From: Budorcas taxicolor
Taxonomy: Eukaryota > Chordata > Mammalia > Artiodactyla > Bovidae
Reading direction: 5' to 3'
Assembly (NCBI RefSeq): GCF_023091745.1
Contig: NC_068926.1
Coordinates: 68,012,001-68,076,000 of the forward strand
DNA length: 64,000 nt
The first letter of the stretch is position 1. Each line of letters opens with the position of its first letter. The notes under the pieces were generated by a model. It ran no database searches. It saw nothing but the letters and a program-made list of their open reading frames with translations, and was not told the origin of the DNA. Positions 11,350 through 22,755 of the stretch are shown here, piece after piece. The translations under genes were made by a program, and so were the position numbers.

Positions 11350-11464
11350 TGAAGTCGCTCAGTCGTGTCTGACCCTCAGCGACCCCATGGACTGCAGCCT
11401 TCCAGGCTCCTCCGTCCATGAGATTTTCCAGGCAAGAGTACTGGAGTGGGGTGCCATTGCCTTT
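11350..11464 (-). mobile_element. Bov-A SINE monomer (body only)
   Basis: Antisense Bov-A body from GAAGTCGCTCAGTCGTGTC to GGAGTGGGGTGCCATTGCC with no tRNA-like head. It matches the second unit of Bov-A2 dimers, so it may be a truncated dimer. Confidence 0.88.
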
Positions 11465-11830
11465 GAGTAAAGACACAGAGCTATCAAAATCTCTGTCTAT
11501 GGGTCCTATCTCCCCTCTAATTTTAGACGACCATTTCTTTCTTCCTCTACCTCTTTTACACATGTAAGAGTTTACTCCTTACGATGCTGTGTGAGGGGAT
11601 CACACTTGCAGGATTGTCTCTCATTTGGTTTAAGAGCAAAGGGATAAAAATCATTATGAAACTATCATTTCTTATTAGAATTCATCCATTTTGGTACAAT
11701 CAAAGCACTCCAATTACGATTTTCGAGAACATGCAATTATTCTGTCTCTAGTTATAACTAAATCAGCAACTTCAGTTTAGGTAGCCTACTTATCCTTCTT
11801 TCTGTGAGAACTGCACCCCATCAATAGGAT

Positions 11831-11981
11831 AGGGAATCTGAAAGTGAAAGTGAAGTCGCTCAGTCATGTCCGACTCTTTACAACCCAGTGGATTATAGCC
11901 TACCAGGCTCCTCAGTCTATGGGATTTTCCAGGCAAGAGTACTGGAGTGGGTTGCCATTTCCTTCTCCAAGGGAGTCTGAA
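11831..11981 (-). mobile_element. Bov-A SINE monomer with target-site duplication
   Basis: Antisense body 11843-11969 (AGTGAAGTCGCTCAGTCATG to GTTGCCATTTCCTTCTCC), no tRNA head. Flanked by AGGGAATCTGAA (11831-11842) and AGGGAGTCTGAA (11970-11981), a 12-bp duplication with one difference. Because the duplication is intact, the headless form inserted as such. Confidence 0.9.
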
Positions 11982-12254
11982 GCTGTGCTTATTAGGCATG
12001 AATCTGCCTCTTGGCCACAGGAAGCTGCACCAGGGTTGGAGATCTGACCAAGTTAGGGCTTCAAACTGCTTTGTAGGAATCTGGAATCAATATTCAATTC
12101 TATTATCTACTATCCTATTAATCTGAACTATTCTCTTGTGAATCCAAGACGTAAGACTGCCATTGTGGGTTAGATATGCTTGGTACTTGTATACCAAAAC
12201 AGAGAAAGGTGGTCTTCAGAAAAAACATGAACAGCTGCAGAGAGAGAAGGAATG

Positions 12255-12770
12255 ATTAGAGATTGGTACACTAAATAATAGCTCCCAAAGATATCCAGGG
12301 CCTAATCCATGAAATTCGTGAAAATAATGTTATACACCCAAACAGTACTTTGCAGATGTCATCAAGTTAAGGATCTTGAGCTGCAGAGAGTGTCCTGGTT
12401 TACCCAGGTAGGCCCTAAATATAACTGTAAGCGCTCCTAATAAGAGAGAGGCAGAGGGAGACTTTACCACAGGAGAAGGCCATGTGGCAACTGGAAAGAA
12501 AACACAAAGTCACGCTGCTTTGAAAAGATGGAGAAAGGCACGTGAATCAGAAAAACGAGAAATATAACTCTAGGAGATGGAAAAGGCAAGGAAACAGATT
12601 CTCCCTTAAGTCTCAAGAGGGAACACAGCCCTGACAACACCTTGATTGGAGCCCAGTGAAATTGTTTTCAGACTTCTGGGCCTCCACACTTTTAAAGAGA
12701 ATAAATTTATTGTTTAAGCCACTAAGTGTGTGGTAATTTGTTACAGCCGCAACAAGAAATTAATTCAGAG
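12255..12770 (+). mobile_element. MLT1-like LTR (ERVL-MaLR), solitary
   Basis: Solo LTR of the mammalian apparent LTR-retrotransposon group. Landmarks in order: TTTGCAGATGTCATCAAGTT, GATCTTGAGCTGCAGAGAGT, CTCCTAATAAGAGAG, GGCAAGGAAACAGATTCTCC, CAGACTTCTGGGCCTCCA, and a polyadenylation region AATAAATTTATTGTTTAAGC followed by GCCACTAAGTGTGTGGTAAT. No internal retroviral genes are adjacent, so this is a recombined remnant. Confidence 0.8.
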
Positions 12771-13339
12771 ACCATGTGGCCCTACAGAAAGAGGCTTTGA
12801 AAATGGCTGCCTGAGTTCTAACTGCTTTCTATTCCATTCCTTCACATGGCCTAGCTGGCACATCTTGCCATTAGGTTCCACAAGACACCAGTGTTTCACT
12901 ACAATAAAACAACATTTTGCTTAGGCCAACCAGAGGCTGAGCTAAGATGTAAAGAGGGCCAGTTAAGTAAAAGTACAAGAAGCTATGCAGTGTAATTTGA
13001 AAAGAACCATAATGTATGGTCTCCAGATGAAAATGCCCCAAGGTGGAAAGCAATGCACCGAATCTCTACCCCGGTAGTCACCCTGCAGCTTTAAGTGTCA
13101 TCTCTAAAAGCCCTTGCTTTAAAATGAAACTCTTTTACCTGAAAGTGGAATTCCCCAATATAATTGCATCAACTGAACACATCAATATGGATTTGCCAAA
13201 AAAATAATGTTAACAAAGTTTATATTTGGCCCTAAAGAAATAGGGCAAAGAAAAGGTACATTGGCAAGAAGGAACTTTTAAGAGGCTGGAAACTAAAACA
13301 GCATGTAAAAGGGCAAAATTTAGTAAGGTGGAGGTGTTA
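12771..13339. other. Unassigned sequence
   Basis: No supported feature. Short ORFs overlap on both strands at 12730-13053 but lack any recognisable motif. Confidence 0.5.
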
Positions 13340-14240
13340 CAATAAGAAATATATATTTGGCCTCTGTCTTCGGTCCCTGACACACAGTTCCTAAAACCCT
13401 TGGTATCTCTGCAGTGGTGAAAGCTTCTTTTGGGAGGTGAGAATTCTTAACAATGAACCTTCAGTGCCTCCCGAAGAGTGTCTTTTGCAAGCTAGACACT
13501 TCAGTGGAGGTTGGACTCCAGAGAGACCAAGGTGTGTCTAGAAGGTTGGAATATTCAGGCCCACCTTCTGACCTCCAGGGAGGGAAAGGGCACGGGAGGT
13601 TGAGTTAATCACCAAGGACTGATGATTTAATCAATCGTGCCTACATAATGAAACCACCATGAAATGACACGACCACCTAAATGACAAGGCTCTGAGAGCA
13701 TCTGGGTTGATGAATACACGGAAGTACTGGAAGGGTGGCACACCCAGAGAGGACATGGAAGTTCTGTGCCACGCCCCCATATCCTGCCCGATGCACTTCT
13801 TCTACAAATTATTTCCCTGCATTGTGTGAGCAGTAAGAGCACATTATCAAACTTGAGGAAGGGTCATGTTGTTGTTGTTGAGTTGCTAAGTCGTGTCTCT
13901 TTGCGACCCCATGGACCATAGCCCACCAGGCTTCTCTGTCCAGGGGATTTCTCAGGCAAGAATACTAGAGTGGGTTGCCATTTCCTCCTCCAGGAAGGGT
14001 CATGGAACCCCTAATTTATAGTCAGTTGGTCACAAGTACAGGTGGCAAACCAGGACTCGCAAGTGGTGTCTGAGGTGAGGCAGTTTTCTGAAACTGAGCC
14101 CATTAACCTGTGCGATCTGCACTAACTCTACATATTAGTCCAGAAATTAAATCGACTGTAGGACCCTCATTTAGTGTCTGGACAATCAGAGAAGTGGTTT
14201 GCTGTGAGAAAAGCTTACACATTAGCAATGGAAAAGGTTT
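13340..14240 (+). repeat. Ancient LTR-like repeat, split by a Bov-A
   Basis: Landmarks TCCTAAAACCCTTGGTATC, TGATTTAATCAATCGTGCC, CACACCCAGAGAGGACATGG, then after the SINE CCCTAATTTATAGTCAGTTG and CCTGTGCGATCTGCACTAAC, follow a well-dispersed placental repeat. The layout is LTR-like but I cannot assign the family. The Bov-A at 13869-13991 interrupts it and carries its own duplication, which shows the order of events. Confidence 0.55.
13856..14004 (-). mobile_element. Bov-A SINE with perfect target-site duplication
   Basis: Antisense element 13869-13991. It starts with a (TTG)n tail, continues AGTTGCTAAGTCGTGTC, GACCCCATGGACCATAGCCC and GAATACTAGAGTGGGTTGCC, and has no tRNA head. The 13-mer AGGAAGGGTCATG occurs immediately before (13856-13868) and after (13992-14004). 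Confidence 0.94.
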
Positions 14241-15289
14241 CGACAGGTAGAGAACAACATAAGAGAAGTGTTAGATGCAAACCTAGAGATGGATAAGCAG
14301 ATTTTCCCCACATTTCAGCCTAAGGCTTACAGATCAACAGAGAAATCAAAGTGTTTCAAAAATCAAACCTATTTTAAAAGCTCAGTACAGAAATTACACT
14401 ATCCCAACATGAATCACTAAATTTCAACAGGATGAGAGAAGTCCTTTTCCATTTTCAACGAGAAATAATCCTTTTATCTTTGAAAGCTTGGCAAGTTGTA
14501 CTTCTGTGAATAATTATTAGTCTATCAGTCTGTTATTTACCTTTTTAATGGTAGGTGTGAATAGCTCTTTTTCCAAAAAAGTGTTATCTTTCCTTGTAGT
14601 ACTTTTGTGGGATAGGTTCATTGTAGTGCGGAAATTCCTAGTACTCAATCTTCAATTCACATGAAAAGACAAGATGTCATTAGAAACTGTTTGATTAGTG
14701 ATGCAGAAAAACAAAATCCTAACATAACAGAGAACTAATCCAGGTTGAAATGCTACAGCTAAAAATCATGGGAAATAAAGATACACTTACCTAGAAAGGA
14801 TTCTCTAACAAAAGAAAAGATCTGGGGGAGGAAAAACATGCTTAACATAAGTTAGGAAGATATTGCATCATTTGGTGAAGAAAAAGCAGAATTCCTGAAC
14901 AATAGGTAATTAAAGTGCTCATTTTATCTCTTGGAAACAACAGGGAGGCATGAAGGTCAGAACAGAGGAGCAATCACCCAAGCAGGATTATTCGTGAACT
15001 CTAAGTGCTTGTCACTAATTACAAATTATCTAGTAATACTGTGAAATGATCAAATAGGTTAATACGGGATTTGAATTAATCTTCCTGGGTTTAAGATTTT
15101 TCCTCTAATCCACTGAACCTTGGAATTAGTGAAGTGTGATTCCTGTGTTCTCAGAAAGAACACTGGGATCATTAACACAATATTCCAATCTCTTGCCAGG
15201 CCAATCTCAGATACATCTCTTTTACTGGAGTAAAAACTTAATGCTTTGTGTTCTGACCTTTATTAGGATCTACCTTTTAGAGAAAGATC
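14241..15289. other. Unassigned sequence
   Basis: About 1 kb without a recognised repeat or gene. No long ORF. Nothing noteworthy seen. Confidence 0.5.
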
Positions 15290-15400
15290 CATTTGAGGTT
15301 AGAGAGCATCTTTGACTCTCTAGAGGGCAGTGACTATGCTCAAAGCATCTTTGAATCTTCAATGCTTAATAACTGATGTAAGGCTGACTGATAAATGAAC
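15290..15400 (+). repeat. L2-like 3' end (fossil)
   Basis: GAGGGCAGTGACTATGCTCA, then CATCTTTGAATCTTCAATGC and CTGACTGATAAATGAAC recall the L2 3' terminus (gagggcagggac...caataaatgaatgaa). Diverged, so low certainty. Confidence 0.5.
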
Positions 15401-16019
15401 AAGTTAATATCGAAAACCTTTCTTCAAAGATTCTGCTTTTCTTATTTAGCTAATTAAAGCTCCCCAAAACAACACCATACTGAAACCAACTAAGAAATAT
15501 TTATATCATTCTTTTATTAATTGACATTAAACATAGTATCTACCATTCATGTTCCAATTCTCCACCCTGGATTATCTTCTTTCTGATGTCCCTATCACTT
15601 TATTTTTTTCCTAAGTACAACGACATTTCATAGGCTAAATGGCCGCTAGTCTCTTTACATAGAACGGCTTGTATAGTTTATTCTTTTACTAGTGGAGATT
15701 TTGAGCCTCAAGCAGTGAAGAAATAATTCTTACAGGGGATGGGAGGTAAAAAGCAGATAGAAAAACCCCCATTCTATGACTGATCTTGGGTGGTTTGTTT
15801 CACAGGTGTTTGCTTAGTGATAAATTATACATCTAATTTTGCATACTTTGTAGACAGTTACATTTTAACAAAAAGAAAATGTGTGTGTGCATCAACAGAT
15901 ATATAAAAAGAGAAACTGCAACCATGAAATAAGGACAGGTTAATAAAACACACATGCACTACAGAGAATCAAGAACTCCCGAAGTTAAATACATAATAAA
16001 AATGAAGGGTTCACTATGA
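15401..16019. other. Unassigned AT-rich sequence
   Basis: No recognised repeat, RNA gene or exon. Confidence 0.5.
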
Positions 16020-16690
16020 GGATAGTAATATGATAAAACCTAGGAAAGTTTCTCCAGAAGTATAATGAAAAGCAAAAAAAATGTGAAAAAGAGAAAAGCT
16101 AAGAGCAAAAACTACCAGTCCAGGAGTGCCAATATCTGCATAACCTTCCAGCAAAGGAGAATAAAGAAAACAGGGGGAAGAAATCATCAAAGAAATGATT
16201 CAAGAAAAATTCCAAAGGATATTAACTTCAAGATTGAAAAAGCTCACCAAATATCCAATGCCATGGATGAAAATTTCACCCACATCAAGGCATCACATCA
16301 GAAATTTTAGAACATTTAGTATCTTATAAGCTTCAAGGGAAACGAAGATATTAAAGAGACATGAAGAAAGGATTTGGGATCAGAATGACTTTAGACTTGG
16401 GATCAGAATGACTTCAGACTTCTTGACAGAAACACCCTGTTTAAGCAAGTTTGGGTGAGTGTCTAATCTTTGTAGAAGCATGGAAAAAGAACCTCAGCTA
16501 AACATTACTAAGCTCACTGAGCTTGGGGAAAGCATAACTCAGAAAATAAAAAGAGAAAGTCATCCATAATTATTCTTATAAACATGAAAGATTTCTTTGC
16601 ATTATGAAATAAAAATGAAAAGGTATATAGGCTGAAAGTATTAAAATCAATTCACTTAATAAATGTCACAAATATTCTTATTATAGACTG
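16020..16690 (+). mobile_element. HAL1/L1M-type LINE remnant
   Basis: A-rich coding-strand sequence. GGAAGAAATCATCAAAGAAA, AAATTCCAAAGGATATTAA, ATGGATGAAAATTTCACCCA and AAGGCATCACATCAGAAATT parallel the ORF1-region of HAL1/L1M elements (phrases such as GGGAAGAAATTATCAAAGAA). The 81-codon ORF at 16065-16310 is a lysine-rich relic of that ORF1. A 23-bp tandem duplication (16374-16396 and 16397-16419, one difference) lies inside it. Confidence 0.62.
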
Positions 16691-17085
16691 AATTCAGATT
16701 ACTGAAGTCCTAATTCCCACCCAGTACTTCAGAATGTGACTATATCTGGAAACACAATCTTTAAAGAGGTAGTTAAGATAAAACGAGGTCACAGGGATGG
16801 GCCCTAATCCAGTATGACTAGTGTTCTTATAAGAGGAGATTATAACAGATAACAGACACCCACAAAGGAAAGTCCATGAAGATAGAATGAGAAAACAACC
16901 ATTTACAAGCCACAGAGAGAGGTCTCAGAAAAAATCATCTTAATGTTGGATTTCTGACATCTTAATCCTACTGACATCTTAATATTGGATTTCTAACCTC
17001 CAGAACCTCAAGAAAATAAATGCCTGTTGTTTAAGCCACTCAGTCTATGATACTTCATATGGCAGCCCTAGCAAGCTAGTATTTC
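16691..17085 (+). mobile_element. MLT1-like LTR (ERVL-MaLR), solitary
   Basis: Ordered landmarks: TAGACTGAATTCAGATTAC, AACACAATCTTTAAAGAGGT, GATGGGCCCTAATCCAGTAT, TAGTGTTCTTATAAGAGGAG, ACCTCCAGAACCTCAAGAAA and TGTTTAAGCCACTCAGTCTA. Near its 3' end a ~39-bp unit beginning CATCTTAATGTTGGATTTCT (16936) is repeated from 16975. Solo, decayed, non-coding. Confidence 0.8.
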
Positions 17086-18039
17086 TAATACTCTGCTAAA
17101 ATAATTGTTACTAAACATGGTAGATTAAACACAAGATTTGCATCTCCTCTCTTCTAAAATTCCACCTAAAAGACATTAAAAGGATTTTATAAATGGCATA
17201 AACTCACAATATAAACAAAAGATTAGAAGATGAGGCAAAAACAGCAAAGTTCTAAAGGCTAGAAAGCAGATGGGCAAGTGGTAACTGACTTAGCAGAACC
17301 AAAACTTAAGCCACCAAGAAAAGTCTATTTATATTGCAGAATTTCTATCAGGCTCAGGAAGTGGCAGCACTATGTACCTCTGGAAGCTGAGATGAAGATA
17401 GACTAGAAAGCTAAACATAGGTTAAAAGTCTGTTTAAGAAGCAGTTACATATCCAGATGACTGCTACTCTCTCTTCTGGCAGAAGCCTGGATAAAGGAAA
17501 ACAGAGATCTCTGGTTGGGAGATAAAAGGCATAGTTGGAGGGTTCCATACTGAAAAAATGTGGCTGAACTATAAGCTTGTATGTTTGGCTCTCAGAACAC
17601 TGTCAGGGAGCCAAACATAAATCCTCAGATAGAAAAATGGAAGAATTGGTGCTAGAGAATCTGACTGCACACAAGAAGGGGAAAAAAGACCCAAAGGCAT
17701 TCTACCCAGCCAGATCACCATGTGATGAAATGCACAATCAGTCTCACCCATGCTTAGAGAACTTCCATTAAGTTTTATTGTACCTCAGTCTGAAATCTAA
17801 GGAAAAAAATAAGGATGGTAGACATTTTTGAGAAAAACATCTTATATAAAAAGCAGACACCAAATCACAGAAAAAAAGTTACTTGGGGAAATTAAAGAAT
17901 ATGTACAAAGATAAAATTTTCAAAAAGATCTGACAGATAAGAAAAAATATTGCTTCAATGAAGTAAGAACAGGATTTACTAAAAAAGAACATTCAGGAGA
18001 AAAAGGACATATACACACACTATAACATGAATTGAGCCT
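17086..18039 (+). other. Probable HAL1/L1M 5' material, unassigned
   Basis: A-rich, with fragments such as TCCACCTAAAAGACATTAAA and CTACCCAGCCAGATCACCAT that resemble parts of old LINEs, but I cannot align it convincingly. It sits directly upstream of, and in the same A-rich orientation as, the L1M/HAL1 pieces at 18.0-19.1 kb. Short ORFs at 17569-17771 are not meaningful. Confidence 0.35.
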
Positions 18040-18290
18040 GAAAACATTATGTTAAGAGAAAGATACAAGAAATAAAAATTCACATATTGTATGATTCCAC
18101 TTACATGGTATGTCCAAAACAGGCAAATCCACAGAAGCAAAAAGTAGATTAGTGATGTCAGGGGCTGGTGAGTAAGGGGAATAGAGAATGACTCATGAAT
18201 AGGGGTTTCTTTTGGAATAATGAAAATGTTCTGAAATTAGAAAGTGACAATGGTTGTACAACCTAGTGAATAATGTCTCATTTTTTAAAA
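18040..18290 (+). mobile_element. L1M LINE 3' UTR
   Basis: AAACATTATGTTAAGAGAAA, ATATTGTATGATTCCACTTA, ATGTCCAAAACAGGCAAATC, CAAAAAGTAGATTAGTGATG, GAATGACTCATGAATAGGGG and AAAATGTTCTGAAATTAG follow the L1MA/L1MB 3' UTR order. The G-rich spacer is reduced. No terminal poly-A is recognisable. Confidence 0.82.
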
Positions 18291-19070
18291 GGAATTTTTG
18301 ATATTAAAATATGATAGAAGAAACAAAATACCCTCAATATAAGATCTGAAAGATAAGGTAGAAGAGATGCACCAGAAAGTAAAGCAAAATGAAACAACAA
18401 TGAAATCAGGAGAAAAAGAAAAGGTAAGAAAATTAAATGGCAGCCTCATGAGGTTCAAAATCCTGGTAATAGAAATTCTAGGAAGACAGAATAAAGTAGA
18501 GAGATAAACTGTCAAACTACCTATCTGTAAGTTCTGTAAAAATTTACCTGAACATACAATCAAAACAGATCTACATTAAGGCATTTTGTTGTAAAACTGC
18601 AGAATGTTGGGGATAAAAAAGATCTTATAAGCTTCTAAAGAGAGGGAAAAAAGAAAACCCAGCTTTCATACAAAGAATCAGGAATGAGAATAGCACCAGA
18701 CTTTTAAGCTGCAACAATTAAAACAAGACAACACAGGACCAATGCCTTAAGAATTTGGAGGGAAAATAATTTCTAAAGTAGAATTAAATTAATTGTTAGA
18801 GTAAAACATATCTCTTTTCTCCCTTTCTTATCAGCAAGGTACTAAGGAGCATGCTCTACCAGAATGAGAGAATAAACCAAAAGAAATGAAGATGTGAGAT
18901 CCAGGAAAAAGAAGATTCAAAAAGGTATGAAGCAAATGTACTCTCCAAATGATGATAAAGTGAAATCCTTTGGTAACAGCTATACAGCAGAGATAAAGTA
19001 AGAAACGGAGGAGAGAGCAGAGAGAGAGGCTTAAATTGCAAAGTGAAATACTACTTTAGGGGGTTGGCTC
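18291..19070 (+). mobile_element. HAL1-like LINE remnant
   Basis: Contains AAAACTGCAGAATGTTGGGG..., AGAATCAGGAATGAGAATAG, CACCAGACTTTTAAGCTGCA, AATTTGGAGGGAAAATAATT and CCAAAAGAAATGAAGATGTG, which parallel the region downstream of ORF1 in HAL1 (phrases about 'atcaggaatcagaatggcatcagac'). Reading frame not preserved. Confidence 0.55.
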
Positions 19071-19569
19071 TTTATGTGAAGAATCAGGCTTAATCAATCC
19101 ATCAGTAAAAGTGTATTTTTATTTATATTCCAAGTGATAACATAAATACTATAATTGAGGAGATGCCAGTCAGACAATGAATGAATAAATTACGAATTAA
19201 TGCTGCAAATGTACTTAAATAAATGTTTCCACACTTTTAAGTGCCCATTTAATGGAAATTTGGACCTACACACTGAAGTATGAATGGGGAATCACTAACC
19301 TAAGAACTATGGTGTACGGACAGGATGGGTTGCCAAGCCTGTGCACTTCTGTCAAATACAGTACCCCCTTCCAAGTAACAGGTAAGAACTAGCTTTTCCC
19401 TGTAACAGCTGGAACAAATTTTGCTTTGAATGAAATCAGTTATTTATTTGTCTCATTATAATCCACTCCTCTATACAAAAGCCAGAGGAGTTGTTTAATT
19501 TGTATGCTCATTTAAATATTTGATATACCAAGAGCTATACTGATGATTATATTTTAGTTATAAAGCAAC

Positions 19570-20145
19570 TCAGGACCAGAACATTACCATTAATTTGCAT
19601 CTACCTACAACTCCATCAACCTGCCCTAACCTCCCGCCTAAGGAAATATTCTTACTGTTGTATTTATCATCTTCTTGCCTTTTTTGACATAGTCTTATCA
19701 CATTATGTCTGAACAACATATTATTTAGTTTTGCTTATTAACTTTATCAATGTTGCAAATAATAGTTCATTCATTTTCCCTAATATATAATATTGTAATG
19801 TGTGAATATGCACAATTTATCCTTTATCCTATCAATGGACACTTAGGTAGTTTCTGGTCCTTTTGTTATTATAAACAGTGTTATTCTCCAAATTTTAATG
19901 CACAGTTTCTAATACACTTGCACAGGAGTTTCTCTACATAGGAGTCGTTTCAATATATTGCCAAACTGTTTTCAAAATCAGTTATACCAGTTAACAGTTA
20001 ACATTCCTACTAACAAGGTATAACAGTTCCTAGTGATAATCACTGCCTGCAAAACCGTGTTAAATGGCACTTCTATAAATCTAGTATGTGAACATAGTAT
20101 CTCACTGCAGTCTTAATTTGCCCTTCTTTGATTGTAATGAGGTGG
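19570..20145 (-). mobile_element. L1M LINE 3' part, antisense
   Basis: GTTCATTCATTTTCCCTAAT, CAATTTATCCTTTATCCTAT, AATGGACACTTAGGTAGTTT, AGTCGTTTCAATATATTGCC, AAACTGTTTTCAAAATCAGT and TAATTTGCCCTTCTTTGATT are the complement of the L1M region just upstream of the 3' UTR. It ends where a sense-oriented L1M piece begins at about 20155. Confidence 0.72.
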
Positions 20146-20154
20146 TACAATGTT

Positions 20155-20639
20155 GAAAAGCAGTTTGACAATTTCTTATAAAATTAAAATACACTAAACC
20201 ATATGATTTAGCAACTTCACTTTTAAGTATTTGCTCAAGAAAAATGAAAACATATTTACAAAAAGACTTGTTTGTAAACAAATGTTCATAGCAACTTTAT
20301 TCATAATAATCAGAAAGCTGGAAACAATCCAAATGTCTATCAACAGGTAAATAAATAAACTGTTGTATAGTCAAACCACGATAAAGCAATAAAAATAAAT
20401 GAATTCACTAATGCCTGAAACAACACAGATGATTGCACAGTACAGACATTATGCTGAGTGAAAGGAGACAGATACAAAAGCGTACATTAGTATGGCTCCA
20501 TTGATACGAAGTCCTGGAATAGTTACAACTAATCTATGATGATAAAATCAGATTAGGGGTCATCAGAATGGAAAAGAGCCTGACTGCAAAGAGGCAAGGG
20601 GACACTTATTGCAGTAATGGAAATGTTTGATACCCTGGA
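20155..20639 (+). mobile_element. L1M LINE 3' UTR, sense
   Basis: TAGCAACTTCACTTTTAAGT, CAAATGTTCATAGCAACTTT, TCCAAATGTCTATCAACAGG, TGCCTGAAACAACACAGATG, ACATTATGCTGAGTGAAAGG, GGTCATCAGAATGGAAAAGA and GTAATGGAAATGTTTGATA follow the L1MA/MB 3' terminal order. It runs directly into the BovB copy that starts near 20640, and its last bases seem to be cut off there. No L1M tail was found on the far side of BovB. Confidence 0.78.
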
Positions 20640-21102
20640 CTTAACCAAGAAAAAAGAAACAGAACATAAATTGCTCAAGTCATTCTCCAGCTCCAAACCC
20701 AATATGGCTGGCTGTCCAGTCACTCTTAGGAAAACACCCAAAGTCCTTCCCATGATTCACAAGGCACTGAATGAATTAGCCTACACCCTCCAAGAAAAGG
20801 GAGAAGAGAATGGCAAACCACTTCAGTATTCTTGCCTTCAGAACCCCATGAACAGTATGAAAAGGCAAAAAGATAGGACACTGAAAGATGAACGTCCCAG
20901 GTCGGTAGGTGCACAATATGCTACTGGAGATCAGTGGAGAAATAACTACAAAAAGAATGAAGAGACAGAGCCAAAGCAAAAACAACACCCAATTGTGGAT
21001 GTGACTGGTGATAGAAGTAAAGTCCGATGCTGTAAACAGCAATATTGCATAGGAACCTGGAATGTTAGGTCCACGAATCAAGGCAAATTGGAAGTGGTCT
21101 GA
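20617..21102 (+). pseudogene. BovB ORF2 N-terminal fragment (start of endonuclease)
   Basis: 161-codon frame opening a little upstream in L1M sequence. The element part includes CPVTLRKTPKVLPMIHKA and ends CIGTWNVRSTNQGKLEVV, where GTWNVR carries the catalytic asparagine of the AP-type (APE) endonuclease. An in-frame TGA follows at 21100-21102. Translation of the same element resumes in the ORF at 21118, so this is one broken gene. Confidence 0.85.
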
Positions 21103-21117
21103 CAGGAGACATCAAGA

Positions 21118-21435
21118 GTGGACATCGACACTTTAGGAATCAGTGAACTAAGATGGACTGGAATGAGTGAATTTAACTCACATGACCATTATATCTACTA
21201 CTGTGGGCAAGAATCCCTTAGAAGGAATGGAGTAGCCATCATAGTCAACAAAAGAGTCCAAAATGCAGTACTTAGATGCAGTCTCAAAAATGACAGAATG
21301 ATCTCTGTTCGTTTCCAAGGAAAACCATTCAATATCAGATTAATCCAAGTCTATGCTTCGACCAGTAATGCTGAAGAAGCTGAAATTGAATGGCTCTATG
21401 AAGACCTACAAGACCTTTTAGAATTAACACCCTAA
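21118..21435 (+). pseudogene. BovB endonuclease fragment
   Basis: 105 codons continuing the APE-like endonuclease: LGISELRW near residues 6-13 carries the catalytic glutamate, followed by RNGVAIIVNKRVQNAV and LIQVYASTSNAEEAE (conserved tyrosine). It stops at TAA after LELTP, where family members continue with a lysine-rich turn. Directly beyond the stop, GDWNAKVG (Asp and Asn of the active site) is still legible at about 21460. Confidence 0.88.
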
Positions 21436-21624
21436 AAAGATGTCCTTTTCTTTATAGGGGACTGGAATGCAAAAGTAGGAAGTCAAGAGATACCTGGTGT
21501 AACAGGCAAATTAGGCCTCGGAGTACAGGATGAAGCAGGGCAAAGGATAATAGAGTTTTGCCAAGAGAACGCACTGGTCATAGCAAACACCCTCTTCCAA
21601 CAACACAAAAGAAGACTCTACACA

Positions 21625-22755
21625 TGGACATTCAGTTCAGTTCAGTTCAGTCACTCAGTCGTGTCCGACTCTTTGCAACCCCATGAACTGCAGCACGCCA
21701 GGCCTCTCTGTCCATCACCAACTCCCGGAGTTCACTCAAACTCACGTCCATCGAGTCTGTGATGCCATCCAGCCATCTCATCCTCTGTCGTCCCCTTCTC
21801 CTCCTGCCCCCAGTCCCTCCCAGCATCAGAGTCTTTTCCAATGAGTCAACTCTTCGCATGAGGTGGCCAAAGTACTAGAGTTTCAGCTTTTGCATCATTC
21901 CTTCCAAAGAACACCCAGGACTGATCTCCTTTAGAATGGACTGGTTGGATCTCCTTGCAGTCCAAGGGACTCTCAAGAGTCTTCTCCAACACCACAGTTC
22001 AAAAGCAACAATTCTTTGGTGCTCAGCTTACTTCACAGTCCAACTCTCACATCTATACATGACCATTGGAAAAACCAGAGCCTTGACTAGACAGACCTTT
22101 GTTGGCAAAGCAATGTCTCTGCTTTTTAAGATGCTATCTAGGTTGGTCATAACTTTCCTTCCAAGGAGTAAGCATCTTTTAATTTCATGGCTGCAATCAC
22201 CATCTGCAGTGATTTTGGAGCCCAAGAAAATAAAGTCTGACACTGTTTCCACATCTATTTCCCATGAACTGAGGGGACCAGATGCCATGATCTTAGTTTT
22301 CTGAATGTTGAGCTTTACGCCAACTTTTCACTCTCCTCTTTCACTTTCATCAAGAGGCTTTTTAGTTCCTCTTCACTTTATGCCATAAGGGTGGTATCAT
22401 CTGCATATCCGAGGTTATTGATATTTCTCCCGGCAATCTTGATTCCAGCTTGTGCTTCTTCCAGCCCAGCATTTCTCATGATGTACTCTGCATATAAATT
22501 AAATAAGCAGGGTAACAATATACAGCCTTGACGTACTCCTTTTCCTATCTGGAACCAGTCTGTTGTTCCATGTCCAGTTCTAACTGTTGCTTCCTGACCT
22601 GCATATAGGTTTCTCAAGGGGCAGGTCAGGTGGTCTGGTATTCCCACCTCTTGAAGAATTTTCCACAGTTTATTGTGATCCACACAGTCAAAGGCTTTGG
22701 CATAGTCAATAAAGCAGAAATAGATGTTTTTCTGGAACTCTCTTGCTTGGACATT
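21625..22755 (-). mobile_element. Nested BovB LINE, 5'-truncated, antisense, with target-site duplication
   Basis: Second BovB inserted in opposite orientation into the older BovB. It begins with four TTCAG units (its 3' tail) and ends at the complement of AAGCAAGAGAGTTCCAGAAA near 22747. TGGACATT flanks it (21625-21632 and 22748-22755), and joining the outer blocks at that site restores the expected BovB order ACATGGACATTACCAGATGG. Truncation 5' of RT motif A. Length about 1.1 kb. The RT frame is broken several times. Confidence 0.94.
22378..22683 (-). pseudogene. Nested BovB RT fragment (motifs B to C)
   Basis: 101 codons: DHNKLWKILQEVGIPDHL, DWFQIGKGVRQGCILLPC (motif B-like) and NINNLGYADDTTLMA (motif C, YADD retained near residues 92-95). 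A stop follows directly after TTLMA. Downstream the C-terminal region continues in other frames (22028-22288 with GSKITADGDCSHEIKR, and 21647-21859 with the arginine-rich GGRRRRGRQRMRWLDG). No intact protein. Confidence 0.88.

Noticed and set aside
12255..17085. Possible endogenous retrovirus between two MLT1-like LTRs in the same orientation (12.3 and 16.7 kb)
   Set aside because: The two LTRs differ too much to be a pair, and the DNA between them contains an unrelated LTR-like repeat, SINE and LINE pieces and no gag/pol-like frame.
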